Shown: positions 12,201 through 20,737, counted from the first letter of the stretch. The stretch: 64,000 nucleotides of DNA from Halalkalibacter sp. APA_J-10(15) (GCF_023017105.1 NZ_JALKEV010000008.1:62001-126000); one strand, 5' to 3'. The notes: a model not told the origin generated them from the letters alone. Numbers and translations: made by a program.

Positions 12201-15200
12201 GATTGAAGATGCAGCCTATACCCCGGAGGCTTTATCAAAAGAGGAGGTCGGCGTCTATGTTGGAGTCATGTATAGTCATTATCAGCTTAATGGACTAGAT
12301 CACTTTATTAATGATCATGATATACCAGCTGTCACTTCCTCGTATGCTTCTATAGCAAATAGAGTCTCTTATTGCTTAAATTTAAACGGCCCTAGTGTAG
12401 CCATTGATACGATGTGTTCTTCATCACTAACAGCCATACACTTAGCTTGTGAGAGTATTCGAAAAGGTGAATCTACCATGGCAATAGCGGGTGGAGTTAA
12501 CTTAACCACCCATCCTTATAAATATAAGATGCTTTGTCAAGCTAAATTCCTTTCTGAGGATGGACGATGTAGGAGCTTTGGCGATGGGGGAACAGGGTAC
12601 GTACCATCTGAAGGAGTTGGCGCAGTCTTACTAAAACCGTTAGAGAAGGCAATAGAAGATAATGATAATATCTATGCCACTATCAAAGGAAGTGCGATTA
12701 ATCATGGTGGACTGAGCAATGGATATACGGTTCCAGACCCTAATGCTCAGTATCGTGTAGTTTCAAAAGCATTAGAGGCTTCGAACGTAAAGCCTGAAGA
12801 GATATCGTATATTGAAGCACATGGAACTGGAACGATGTTGGGTGACCCAATTGAAATAAGAGGTTTACAAAAAGTGTTTGGAACAAATAATAAGAAATGT
12901 CCAATAGGTTCAATAAAATCGAATATAGGTCATGCAGAAGCGGCAGCTGGAATAGCAGCAGTAACAAAAGTTTTATTACAAATGAAGCACCAAAAATTAG
13001 TTCCTACTATACATTCTCAGAATACTAATAAAGAAATTGACTTTGATAATAGCTCGTTTTACCTGCAACATAAGGTTTCTAATTGGGAGATAAGTCATCC
13101 CGAAAGCAGTAATAGCTTAAGAAAAGCAGCTGTTAGTTCATTTGGTGCTGGAGGGGCCAATGCTCATATCATATTAGAGGAGTGGAGAGATAATAAGCTC
13201 TATTATAGTCAAGAAGAAAATGAGATGGTGCCAGTTATATTGTCAGCAAAAAGTGAGCTTGCTTTAAAGCAAAAAGTGACTGATTTATTAGTGTATTTAA
13301 AAATGAGAGAGGCGAATGTGATCGGGGAGCAAGTAGACGAAGAGGTTGTTAAGCTTTTGGCGCAAGTAATTAATGTTGATAGGAAAGATATCAATTTGGA
13401 TGATGATTTGAGTGACTATGGTATAGACTATCTTAGATCATCTGAGATTCTTACACAAATGATTCGTCGTTTTTCTATACAGTTGACCACTGAGGATATA
13501 ATTAATTGTAAAAGAGTACTAGATGTAATTAATATTGTGAAGTCTCATATACCAACAACAAGCCTCATTGTGAATCAAATAAACCTTATGGATATAGCTT
13601 ATACATTAAATACAGGTAGAGTAAGAATGAAGTATAAGTGTATATTTGAGGCCAAAAACGTATCAGAATTAATTGATAAATTAGAAAATTACGAAAATAA
13701 TAACACTAAGGTCATAGAAGGGAGCGATTTAAATATAAATTTCGCTTATAAAAAAGCAAAGAAGATTTCTCTTCCAGTCTATCCTTTTGAAGAAAAGAGA
13801 TATTGGATTGGAAACTCAGATGATAAAGTAAATGACGATATCATTATTAAAGAAGAAATAAGTAGTGAAACCATCAAACATGATGGAGTCTTCTTAGAAA
13901 ATGAAAGATTAGTGAATGATGACTTAGGTAGCATTGAAGTTAATAATAAAGATGTATTAGAGAAAGATGTGCTTGATAAAATTAACGAAGAATTGGTATT
14001 GATTATCCAAAAGCTCTTGAAAATCGATAGAGCAAGGATTGACATTGATGATAATGTGGGGGAATATGGCTTCAATTCAATAACCTTCAAAGAATTTGCA
14101 GATCAAATAAGTGGGCAGTTTAGTGTTGAAGTAGCCCCTACAGTTTTCTTTTCAGAAAACACTATTAGAAACATAAGTAAATATTTAATTCGTAATTTTA
14201 ATAGTGAGATAGTAAAAAAATTTATGCCTGATGCTCTTATGGCTCAAAGTAAACATCAAGATAAACCTAAGAATGTTAATACTAACACAAGGAGCATCAT
14301 AGAGAATAGTGCAGGGCATAATGAACATGGAAGTAAGGACATCGCCATTATTGGAGTGAGTGGCGCTTTTCCAAATGCAAAGAGTATAGACGAATATTGG
14401 GATAATATGTTAGAAGGGCGCAATTGTATTTCTGAAATACCACAATCTAGGTGGGATTGGAAGGAATATTATGAATACGCACAGCAAAAAGGAGATAAAA
14501 TCAATGCTAGATGGGGTGGATTTGTTGATAATATACAGGGATTTGATGAAAAATTCTTCAATATCTCCCCGTTAGAAGCTGAGATGATGGACCCCCAACA
14601 AAGATTATTTTTACAACATACTTGGCATGCAATTGAGGATGCAGGATTTAAAAAATCAGATTTATCAGGAAGCAAAGTTGGAGTATTTGTAGGTGCTCAG
14701 TTTCAAGATTACCAACAGGTATTAGCTGAAAATGGAATTATTAACGCTCAGATGGGGATCGGTAATGAGTTATCAATCATTGCCAATAGGGTCTCCTATT
14801 TCTTCAACTTTAATGGGCCAAGTGAGGTGGTTAATACAGCATGCTCTAGTTCCTTAGTGGCTGTAAATAGAGCAATACAGTCGATCGCAAATAACGAGAG
14901 TGAAATAGCATTAGCAGGAGGAGTAAGTTTAATTATCTCTCCTAATGGTATGATTAGCGCAGATAAGATGGGTATCCTATCAAAGACAGGGAGTTGTAAA
15001 ACGTTAGATCAAAATGCTGATGGTTATGTTAAAGGTGAAGGGATAGGTATTGTTGTACTTAAACCTTTAAGTAAAGCTATCGAAGATAAGGATCATATCT
15101 ATGCTGTGATAAAAGCATCAAGTGTTAATCATGGAGGGAAAGCAACCTCATTAACGGCTCCTAATTCTAAACTGCAAAGCAAATTATTGGTAGATGCTTA

Positions 15201-17445
15201 TACAAAAGCAAATGTTTCGCCTGATACAATTAGTTATATAGAATTGCATGGAACAGGAACTCAATTAGGAGATCCAATTGAAATTGAAGGTTTAAAAACG
15301 GCCTTTAATGAGTTGAATAAACGTTTTAATATCAGCAACCCTGAGGAAAATTACTGTGGAATAGGATCTGTGAAAACAAATATAGGACATTTAGAGCCTG
15401 CGGCAGGTATTGCAGGGCTAATTAAATTAGCTTTGTGTATGAAAAACAAAAAAATTCCTAAAATTATAAATTTTAAGGAACAGAATCGCTATATTAATTT
15501 AGAGAGAAGTCCCTTTTATATTGTACAAGAGACGAGGGACTGGAAAAATAAACAAATAAATGGTAAAATTATTCCGAATAGAGCTGGGGTCAGTTCTTTT
15601 GGTTTTGGTGGAGTTAATGCACATGTTGTTTTAGAAGAGTATATTGAAAAGGAAGAAATCATACAAGTTGAGAATAAGAGTCAATTTTTAATTACATTAT
15701 CAGCTACAAATGAGGTAAGTTTACAGAAGTATGTGGATGAATTATTAGTATATCTTGACTCCAAAAATATAAACACGAATCAGGAAGAAGAGTTTTTGGG
15801 GAGTATGGAATATACACTGATGATGGCTAGGGAAGAGATGCAGCATAGAATAGCATTTATATGTTCTACTATCAAGGACTTAAGGGAAAAGCTACTCGTC
15901 ATTAAATCTCATAAAAACAGAAGCGATATCTATGTGAATGCAATAGATAAAGAAAAGGGGAAGTATGACTTCATATTAGAAGAGTTTGGTGATGAATTAA
16001 TTACAAAGCTGTTGAGAGATAAAAAATACCATAAAATCTTGAAATATTGGGTAATGGGTGGAAAAGTTAATTGGAGCATGCTCTGGTCAACAAAACTAAA
16101 GAAACTTTCTCTACCTAAATACCCCTTTTTAGAGACTAAGCATTGGTTTACTGTCGAACCTAAACCTGTTACGCCAAAAACTAGTCCTATGAAGCAAGAA
16201 GAGAGAGAAAATAAAAATGCTTGGCCAAAAGAAATAGTAGCACTAAATACTAGGGGAAGTAAGCTCCCTTCCTTTTGGGTACATGGAGCTCCAGGATTCG
16301 GCTCTTTATTCAATAACTTATCGAAAGTGCTAGGAAAAGATTATCCGATGTATGCTTTTCAAGCCAAGGGAATTAGCGGAAAAGAAATTCCAAGAAGGTT
16401 AGATGAAATGGTAGAAGAATATATAAGATGTATAAAGCTTATTCAGCCAAATGGCCCTTATATTATAGGTGGATATTCCTTTGGTGGATTGGTTGCTTTT
16501 CAAATAGCAAAAGTTTTAAGTGAAACTGGTGACAAAGTATGTAAATTAATAATGCTAGATACATTCCCTTCAACACAAGAAGTTATTAATAGGTTTTACA
16601 GTGACTATGATTCTAACTATTTTGTATTAACAATGGGGAATGAACTATGTCGAGCTAGTGGATCGGATGCATTTATTACGTATGAGGATATTGAAGGGAT
16701 ATCGGAAAGGTTCTTGGCAGAGCATGTGGTGAGACTGGTGAAAGAACGAACGAAGAACCCAATGAGTCCTGACGATATTTATAATTACATTATGGGTGCC
16801 AAAAGGGTTTCAGATTATGCTGAAGAAGCTTATAAAGAGTATGAGCCAAAGGAATATAAAGGTTCAGATGTATTGTACTTTAGGGCTACTAAAGGATATA
16901 TAGCGAATGATAATCATCAAAAAAGCAAAGGCTTAGATTTGCTAGATGGTTATGACTATCTTAGTCCTTGGAGAGAGCTGATAAATAATACAATGGAAGT
17001 AGTAGATGTACCAAGTGATCATTTTAATATATTAGAGAAAGAGTCATTAGAGATCGTTTGTAAAAAATTAAAAAAAGAATTTGATCAATTAAGTGTATTA
17101 AATATGAAAGCAGAGGTTGAACAAGCGATAACTATAGAAGAGGTTGCTGCTTCTAAGGAAGAGAAAATTTTCTCTGACATAATACATGGTAGGGGAACTA
17201 GCTCAAATCAGTATAATGAAGATATCGTTGAAGAAGTGTCTTTACTGACTAGTCATAAGCTGAAGATTCCTATAGAGAATTTAGATACATCAACTAATTT
17301 GTCGGAATATGGTGTAGATTCAATGCTAGTATCCTCATTGCTCGAAGAGATTAATAGCCAATTTGGAGTTAGCCTGGCAATGAATGATGTATATGAGGAT
17401 TTTACAATTTATGGAATAGGACGTCTTTTAATGAATGAAAGATGA
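6232..17445 (+). CDS. terminal trans-AT polyketide synthase, ER-KS-DH-KR-ACP-KS-(ACP-like)-ACP-KS-TE-ACP
   Basis: 3737 residues; ATG 6232 is preferred to ATG 6217 because GGAGGTG at 6219-6225 precedes it. After a helical docking-like stretch come a medium-chain-dehydrogenase ER (6380-7350, TATSGVG), KS (7540-8800), DH (9370-10090, HLVKGEKVVP and LDGALQ), KR (10800-11560), ACP (11570-11800, GVDS), KS (11905-13180, TMCSSS), an ACP-like insert (13310-13560, GIDY), ACP (13975-14200, GFNS), KS (14335-15640), thioesterase (16225-17090, GYSFGG, LDTFP, DHFN, so a full Ser-Asp-His set), and a final ACP (17215-17430, GVDS). All three KSs keep Cys and both His. The KR nucleotide motif is GGIGKIS, lacking the third glycine. 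No AT is present. The TE marks this as the likely release protein; a terminator follows. The ER at the front probably serves the preceding protein's module. Confidence 0.95.
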   Translation: MKGSEEIRKIVELVKSKKISKEDGYKIIDKIKSLKESEKTSERTETKKVKRLVLDSPLSIQDIKIVDGEINNPVENEVQILVKAFALNFSDLLSVKGMYPNMPSYPFTPGLEVSGIILQTGTKATKFKVGDEVIAILDQDMGGNATIVNTKEEMVCRKPSNLSFEEGCSIPIAFLTAYHTIEKADINNGDRVLIHTATSGVGLITIQLAKEKNALIFTTVGSDEKLHYLKSLGIQHVINYLKDSFDQKILEKTNHQGVNVVINTLPSEYIQKGLNVLAPFGRYIEIAMLSIKKAEQISFKDLNNNQSIYSVDLMRFLKEKPDKLVEYLKTMERYLANGIVKPTISKVYDLVDLSKAYEHISNRKNIGKVVISVNTDYNDELYRVIERSSFDQGFKYTLPHQNDTAYDVTVDEVVAHNSHSKDEKIKHEMSEILNTDIAIIGVSGRFPEAENVHQFWRNLKEGKSGITEVPKSRWDIDAYYSEEETDKNKTYCKYGGFLSDIEFFDAKFFNMSAKEAQVTDPQQRIFLEEAWNSIEDAGYSIKELEGKRCGVYVGVGHTDYLTNSVDSEATNEPQALWGNESSILPARVSYFLNLKGGSIAINTACSSSLVAIHQACKSIIFGEHSMAIAGGAFISTSPAFYISTSKASMLAKDGKCKAFDDSANGFIPGECVAAIVLKSLKDAIRDGDHIYGVIKGSEMNQDGKTNGITAPSSISQTEVQHLVYQNSGINPETISYIEAHGTGTKLGDPIEIDALTNSFSEFSDKKQFCRIGSVKTNIGHTSASAGIAGVIKILLSIKHGQLPKSLNFTVPNRHINFEDTPFIVNDELTEWRKENNYPRRAAINSFGFSGTNVHMVIEEPPFINSIKKKSENYYLVPLSARSKPSLIQNIEKLMVWLKSSQNSIEDICYTLGRGRSHFHYRICIVVKSLEELRHNLINLLDRIKVGQYEVMNIMQKGIEPEEIELKFNNSCKEFNKNLSLDEKKQILAYIGELYLQGLEIPWKKLYQLYDGEFRRVSLPTYSFQRERFWIPASKKVESKKISPTMNKVIDHRFFIDDHLVKGEKVVPGMGQVQYVMDAFHKKYNRSIIEIKNVVWSKIITEVDLKNLEVTFIQKDDNQYAYHITNTSQISFGEGTIIINEGRGSTSKHIDTDFTKYKKLYDVSKLYSDLKNYGLEYGQNLKSITRVASKEKEILSLLQVNQDNTGISDISIVILDGALQTLMALNRDKNIDSILLPFIMGEIHFHKPLEKTCYVYAKEIAASTFDIMISNVDGEVLVEIKKIIVSKLKDRGIEKKDTEQEHKEEKKKKEAYRELKLYRKVWREKAIVSDNAISRKDTYLIFDNDAILFNSYKTKNETIQIKSGSRYKKVAKGVFEINPSNPLDYTHLMGEIHSSDVITIIYNWKDNVELDTEDKEFDIVFCITQALLKHTTLREVKWINLYYDESPKITALAAYFKTLWQEHPSFKSKLIHLYHGIDVEKVINDELQNMARYEVEVSYFQKSRHVKEAELIKIPKEHHQSFQIDKEGIYIITGGIGKISLIMAKYLIDKGANHILLLGRREIDLTENEEIAKLFDNHSNIQYYRCDVSDEEKLKEVLEKVREQRQVIKGVFHCAGTTMDKVISGKNLPEAKAVLAAKIQGTVLLDRLTAKDELDFFICFSSLAAYYGNIGQCDYAYGNSFMDQFMTQRNLLKEQAKRSGHSVAINWPLWANGGMLLNDTIMKTMKDEYGVVALDNRSALLALEKILNLEETEVMVTLVEGDDGMILNNKNKRDLNNKRNESELKEYIKSVIATETGFSKESLEDYEVLDNYGVDSAINLAIIRGFEKRFGDLPKTLLFEYKTINQLTSFFIENYPMPIEEENIMKGELQVKEREMVIENKKYNNNSDVNLNSDIAIIGVSGIYPGAKNIEELWEVLINGKDCITTVPKDRWNHEEFMDKDSDKLGVIYTDWGGFIDNIDKFDPLFFNTSPLEAELMDPQERLFLKTAWHTIEDAAYTPEALSKEEVGVYVGVMYSHYQLNGLDHFINDHDIPAVTSSYASIANRVSYCLNLNGPSVAIDTMCSSSLTAIHLACESIRKGESTMAIAGGVNLTTHPYKYKMLCQAKFLSEDGRCRSFGDGGTGYVPSEGVGAVLLKPLEKAIEDNDNIYATIKGSAINHGGLSNGYTVPDPNAQYRVVSKALEASNVKPEEISYIEAHGTGTMLGDPIEIRGLQKVFGTNNKKCPIGSIKSNIGHAEAAAGIAAVTKVLLQMKHQKLVPTIHSQNTNKEIDFDNSSFYLQHKVSNWEISHPESSNSLRKAAVSSFGAGGANAHIILEEWRDNKLYYSQEENEMVPVILSAKSELALKQKVTDLLVYLKMREANVIGEQVDEEVVKLLAQVINVDRKDINLDDDLSDYGIDYLRSSEILTQMIRRFSIQLTTEDIINCKRVLDVINIVKSHIPTTSLIVNQINLMDIAYTLNTGRVRMKYKCIFEAKNVSELIDKLENYENNNTKVIEGSDLNINFAYKKAKKISLPVYPFEEKRYWIGNSDDKVNDDIIIKEEISSETIKHDGVFLENERLVNDDLGSIEVNNKDVLEKDVLDKINEELVLIIQKLLKIDRARIDIDDNVGEYGFNSITFKEFADQISGQFSVEVAPTVFFSENTIRNISKYLIRNFNSEIVKKFMPDALMAQSKHQDKPKNVNTNTRSIIENSAGHNEHGSKDIAIIGVSGAFPNAKSIDEYWDNMLEGRNCISEIPQSRWDWKEYYEYAQQKGDKINARWGGFVDNIQGFDEKFFNISPLEAEMMDPQQRLFLQHTWHAIEDAGFKKSDLSGSKVGVFVGAQFQDYQQVLAENGIINAQMGIGNELSIIANRVSYFFNFNGPSEVVNTACSSSLVAVNRAIQSIANNESEIALAGGVSLIISPNGMISADKMGILSKTGSCKTLDQNADGYVKGEGIGIVVLKPLSKAIEDKDHIYAVIKASSVNHGGKATSLTAPNSKLQSKLLVDAYTKANVSPDTISYIELHGTGTQLGDPIEIEGLKTAFNELNKRFNISNPEENYCGIGSVKTNIGHLEPAAGIAGLIKLALCMKNKKIPKIINFKEQNRYINLERSPFYIVQETRDWKNKQINGKIIPNRAGVSSFGFGGVNAHVVLEEYIEKEEIIQVENKSQFLITLSATNEVSLQKYVDELLVYLDSKNINTNQEEEFLGSMEYTLMMAREEMQHRIAFICSTIKDLREKLLVIKSHKNRSDIYVNAIDKEKGKYDFILEEFGDELITKLLRDKKYHKILKYWVMGGKVNWSMLWSTKLKKLSLPKYPFLETKHWFTVEPKPVTPKTSPMKQEERENKNAWPKEIVALNTRGSKLPSFWVHGAPGFGSLFNNLSKVLGKDYPMYAFQAKGISGKEIPRRLDEMVEEYIRCIKLIQPNGPYIIGGYSFGGLVAFQIAKVLSETGDKVCKLIMLDTFPSTQEVINRFYSDYDSNYFVLTMGNELCRASGSDAFITYEDIEGISERFLAEHVVRLVKERTKNPMSPDDIYNYIMGAKRVSDYAEEAYKEYEPKEYKGSDVLYFRATKGYIANDNHQKSKGLDLLDGYDYLSPWRELINNTMEVVDVPSDHFNILEKESLEIVCKKLKKEFDQLSVLNMKAEVEQAITIEEVAASKEEKIFSDIIHGRGTSSNQYNEDIVEEVSLLTSHKLKIPIENLDTSTNLSEYGVDSMLVSSLLEEINSQFGVSLAMNDVYEDFTIYGIGRLLMNER

Positions 17446-17480
17446 TCTAATGTTAACACGAAGTTTGGTTCATAAGAAGT

Positions 17481-17517
17481 GCAGTGACAATCCTTGGTTT
17501 GTCACTGCCTTTATTAT
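17481..17517 (+). terminator. Rho-independent terminator of the PKS operon
   Basis: A perfect 10-bp inverted repeat (GCAGTGACAA at 17481-17490 and its complement at 17499-17508) with an 8-base loop is followed by a T-rich run. It lies 36 bases after the second PKS stop, so it probably ends the biosynthetic operon and makes the ABC genes a separate unit. Confidence 0.8.
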
Positions 17518-17518
17518 T

Positions 17519-17587
17519 GTGCCCAGCATGGTGGGCCTTAAAGGGTGCAAATCCCAAACTGCATCATAAGCCCAACGGTAATAAACA
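17519..17587 (+). mobile_element. possible 5' remnant of a group II intron
   Basis: About 70 bases begin GTGCCCAGCATGG and contain AGGGTGCAAATCCC. From memory this resembles the 5' end and start of domain I of bacterial group II introns (a GTG..GCCC.GCATGG start, then AGGGTG.AAGTCCC). No reverse transcriptase gene and no domain V hairpin is seen nearby, so at most a fragment is present. It could instead be an unrelated structured leader of the ABC transporter gene. Confidence 0.35.
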
Positions 17588-17608
17588 AATTATATAAGGA
17601 GGTAAACT

Positions 17609-18307
17609 ATGTTCATCGATGTTAAAAACTTAAGCAAAAGTTATGATAACGGTATAATCAAAAATGATGTATTAAAGAATATAGATTTCCAATTAGAAGA
17701 AGGAAAGATATGTGTTGTATTAGGTCCTTCAGGTTCAGGGAAATCAACCTTTGCAAATATTATAGGTGGTTTGGATCATGCTAATAGTGGAGAAGTCATT
17801 GTTGAAGATGTTAACATCACGAAGTTGAATAGTACTAAGTTAACAGAATATAGGAGGGGAAAAGTAGGATTTATCTTCCAATTCTATAATCTTATTCCCA
17901 ATATGACGGTTTACGAGAATATTGAGATAGTGGAAAATATAAGTGAGACCCCTATGAAAATCGAGGAGCTATTAGAACTATTAGGGATTGCAGATAAGGG
18001 GAACTCATTGCCAGATCAATTAAGTGGAGGACAACAACAAAGAGTTGCAATAGGAAGAGCCTTAGTAAAAAAGCCAAAATTACTAATATGCGACGAACCT
18101 ACAGGTGCTTTGGATTATAAATCATCAAAGGAAATCTTAAAGCTCTTAACAGATCTTAATAATCAATTTCATACGACCATCATAATGATTACACATAATC
18201 TTGAAATCAGTAAGTTGGCTGATAAAGTAATAAAGCTCAAGGATGGAAAGATCTCTGAGGTTATTAATAATAGACGTAGATTATCAGTAGATGAGGTGGA
18301 ATGGTAG
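17609..18307 (+). CDS. ABC transporter ATP-binding protein (MacB/LolD type)
   Basis: 232 residues. Walker A GPSGSGKST, signature LSGGQQQRVAIGRAL and Walker B LLICDEPTGALD are all intact; the layout fits the MacB/LolD/BceA branch that partners with FtsX-type permeases. AAGGAGGT precedes the ATG. Its end overlaps the permease start at 18301, so the two are translationally coupled. Position directly after the PKS operon, with similar AT-rich composition, suggests export of or self-protection against the polyketide, but that is inference; the family also handles peptides and lipoproteins. Confidence 0.93.
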   Translation: MFIDVKNLSKSYDNGIIKNDVLKNIDFQLEEGKICVVLGPSGSGKSTFANIIGGLDHANSGEVIVEDVNITKLNSTKLTEYRRGKVGFIFQFYNLIPNMTVYENIEIVENISETPMKIEELLELLGIADKGNSLPDQLSGGQQQRVAIGRALVKKPKLLICDEPTGALDYKSSKEILKLLTDLNNQFHTTIIMITHNLEISKLADKVIKLKDGKISEVINNRRRLSVDEVEW

Positions 18308-20544
18308 AGATGGTTATCAGAAGAAGAGTTTTTCGTACAATATTTAGGAACAAGATGAGGTTCATTCTAACTCTTACCTTAATCATACTAAGTAGCTGCC
18401 TTTATATAGCATTTAATGGAAATGCCCAGAGTATAAAGGACTCACTAGATGAATTTGTATATAATTCAAATCAAGAAGATGCACATTTTAGTATATTGGA
18501 TGATAACCTCGATATTGAGCAGCTAGAAAAACAGTTTAGCCTTATCGTACAAAAGAGATATTATTTTGATTATAAGAAGCATAATGCAGACATTAGAATC
18601 TTAAGCAGGACAGATCAAGTGAATGAATATCAAATCGTACAAGGTTACGATTTACATAATAATAATGAAATTTTATTGGATGAAAAATTTGCCACCTTAA
18701 ATGAATATAATATTGAAGATTCTATCGAAATAGCAGGTAAAGTCTTTAAAGTGACAGGATATATGACCCAACCTGATTATTTGTATAAGGTTAGAGATTT
18801 ACAGTCTCCAATCCTTAATCATCAAAACTTTGGTTTAGCAGTGATTAAAGAAGATGTCTTCGAAACTCTTGAAGAAGGCTATCCTTTTTTTTCAATTAAA
18901 AAGAAGGATGAAAGCATTGATTTATTGAATGTCAGAGAATATTTAGCGCAAAATTATCATTTATCTTCATGGCTGGAAAAGGATAACAACCCTAGAATAA
19001 ACAAAGTTATGGAGAATTACGAAGTCATTATGATGGTAGGAAAAGTAGTACCATTAATTATATTAATTATAACATCTATATTAACCACAATTATTATATT
19101 GAATCAAATCAGGAATGAATATACACAGATTGGAACTTTGTATGCTCTAGGATATAGAAGAAAAGAAATAATTGCACATTACCTACAATATCCTATCATT
19201 CTTTCAACAACGGGAGGTATATTAGGAGCCATTATTGGTCAACTTACAGGTCCAAAAATTGTGGAAGCTATATTTCAAGCACAATTTAACTTGCCACTTA
19301 TTAGCTATGATATTAATGTCCTTGTCATTTCCCTTTCCGTTATGATGCCAATCGTAATTATACTAGGTGTCACTTATTTATCCATTAGAAAAATACTAAG
19401 CTCTCCTCCTCTGGTTTTAATGAGAGGTAATAATAAATATCGAGTGGGGAGGCTGGAATCTAATCTACAATTAAATAATATGAAATTTAGTTCTAAATTT
19501 AGAATAAAGGAAATACTAAGAAATAAATTAAGGATGTTCTTATTGATTGCTGCTATCTGTTTTACATCATGGTTAATTTTATTTGGCAGTGTAATGAAGG
19601 ATTCGATAAGCTTTGTAACAAATGAAAACTTTTCTGAGGTGTATCAATACCAATATCTATATAAATTACAAGGGATTTCGGACGATACGAGTATCATTGG
19701 TGATAAATTAATGGTTACTTCAGCTTTCGTAGAAGGAGAAAATCAAAGAACTTCCTTTGTATTAAAAGGAATTGAAAATGACAATAAATCGCTAAGGCTA
19801 AAAGATAAACACAACAACTTATTATCATATGATCAGATCATAATCTCAAGACATCTATCTCAAAAGTTAGATATAGCAGAAGGAGACACAATTGTTTTTA
19901 AAAACACTATAAATCTAGAAGAACATCAAATTGTTGTAGATGCTGTGGCTGAGGTTTATATCGGAAGTACACTGTATCTACCAAAACACAAATTAAATCA
20001 AATGGTAGGAATAAACCAAAATAGTTTTAATCAGATAATGGCTGATCAAGAAATAAGGAATTTAGAGCATATAAATATACTTACAGCTGATAATATTGAT
20101 GAGGTAAAGGAATCGTATTACCAACTTATGGAGCCAATTAATACATTTATAGTGTTTCTTATTATCATGTCAATTGGAATTGGAGTCATAGTGATCTTTA
20201 TCATTACTTCTATTATCATAGAAAATAATGCAAGTAATATATCCTTAATGAAAATTTTAGGATATAGAGATAAAGAGATATATAAATTAATAATTAATAC
20301 TAACTTAATTTTTGTTTTAATAGGATTTGTTTTGTCCTTGCCACTAATTAAAGCATCATTAGAAGCCTTGTTTAAAGGTATAACAGATAGCATATCAATC
20401 TATCTTCCAGTTAATCTTACAGTAATTAATGTAGGATTTACATTAATAATAGTTTTAGTTAGTTACGAGGTATCTAAATTAATTTGTAAAAGAAAAGTGT
20501 TGGGGGTAGACTTAGCGTATATGCTAAAACAGCGAAATGAGTAA
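18301..20544 (+). CDS. ABC transporter permease with two FtsX/MacB domains
   Basis: 747 residues. A first transmembrane helix (about residues 18-35) leads into an extracytoplasmic domain, then a three-helix FtsX block (about 245-365). A second copy of this plan starts near residue 400 and ends with a last helix near the C-terminus, giving the double-FtsX form common in Gram-positive exporters. It overlaps the ATPase gene by seven bases and is the membrane half of that transporter. An ATG at 18310 is a possible alternative start. The substrate is unknown; the adjacent PKS product is the obvious candidate. Confidence 0.88.
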   Translation: MVEMVIRRRVFRTIFRNKMRFILTLTLIILSSCLYIAFNGNAQSIKDSLDEFVYNSNQEDAHFSILDDNLDIEQLEKQFSLIVQKRYYFDYKKHNADIRILSRTDQVNEYQIVQGYDLHNNNEILLDEKFATLNEYNIEDSIEIAGKVFKVTGYMTQPDYLYKVRDLQSPILNHQNFGLAVIKEDVFETLEEGYPFFSIKKKDESIDLLNVREYLAQNYHLSSWLEKDNNPRINKVMENYEVIMMVGKVVPLIILIITSILTTIIILNQIRNEYTQIGTLYALGYRRKEIIAHYLQYPIILSTTGGILGAIIGQLTGPKIVEAIFQAQFNLPLISYDINVLVISLSVMMPIVIILGVTYLSIRKILSSPPLVLMRGNNKYRVGRLESNLQLNNMKFSSKFRIKEILRNKLRMFLLIAAICFTSWLILFGSVMKDSISFVTNENFSEVYQYQYLYKLQGISDDTSIIGDKLMVTSAFVEGENQRTSFVLKGIENDNKSLRLKDKHNNLLSYDQIIISRHLSQKLDIAEGDTIVFKNTINLEEHQIVVDAVAEVYIGSTLYLPKHKLNQMVGINQNSFNQIMADQEIRNLEHINILTADNIDEVKESYYQLMEPINTFIVFLIIMSIGIGVIVIFIITSIIIENNASNISLMKILGYRDKEIYKLIINTNLIFVLIGFVLSLPLIKASLEALFKGITDSISIYLPVNLTVINVGFTLIIVLVSYEVSKLICKRKVLGVDLAYMLKQRNE

Positions 20545-20737
20545 TCCAGCACCACATGTCTCAAAACTAGTAGAACCTTTAGTTAACGATCGAATTTTGT
20601 GGCGACATGATTGTAAACGAGCACATTGATACTACGTCAAGAAAATAGACACAGATTTTCTACCGCGCTTTCGCTTGGTGGCTTTCATAAAAAAGTTCAA
20701 AGAAAAGCGCTTTAAACCTTTTTATGAAAGATAGACT

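Noticed and set aside
14335-15640. Last KS of the PKS as a non-elongating KS
   Set aside because: Cys, the HGTGT His and the NIGH His are all present, so loss of condensation cannot be claimed from sequence.
15930-16313. 127-codon minus-strand frame
   Set aside because: Antisense to the linker and TE of the PKS; a shadow of an AT-rich coding strand.
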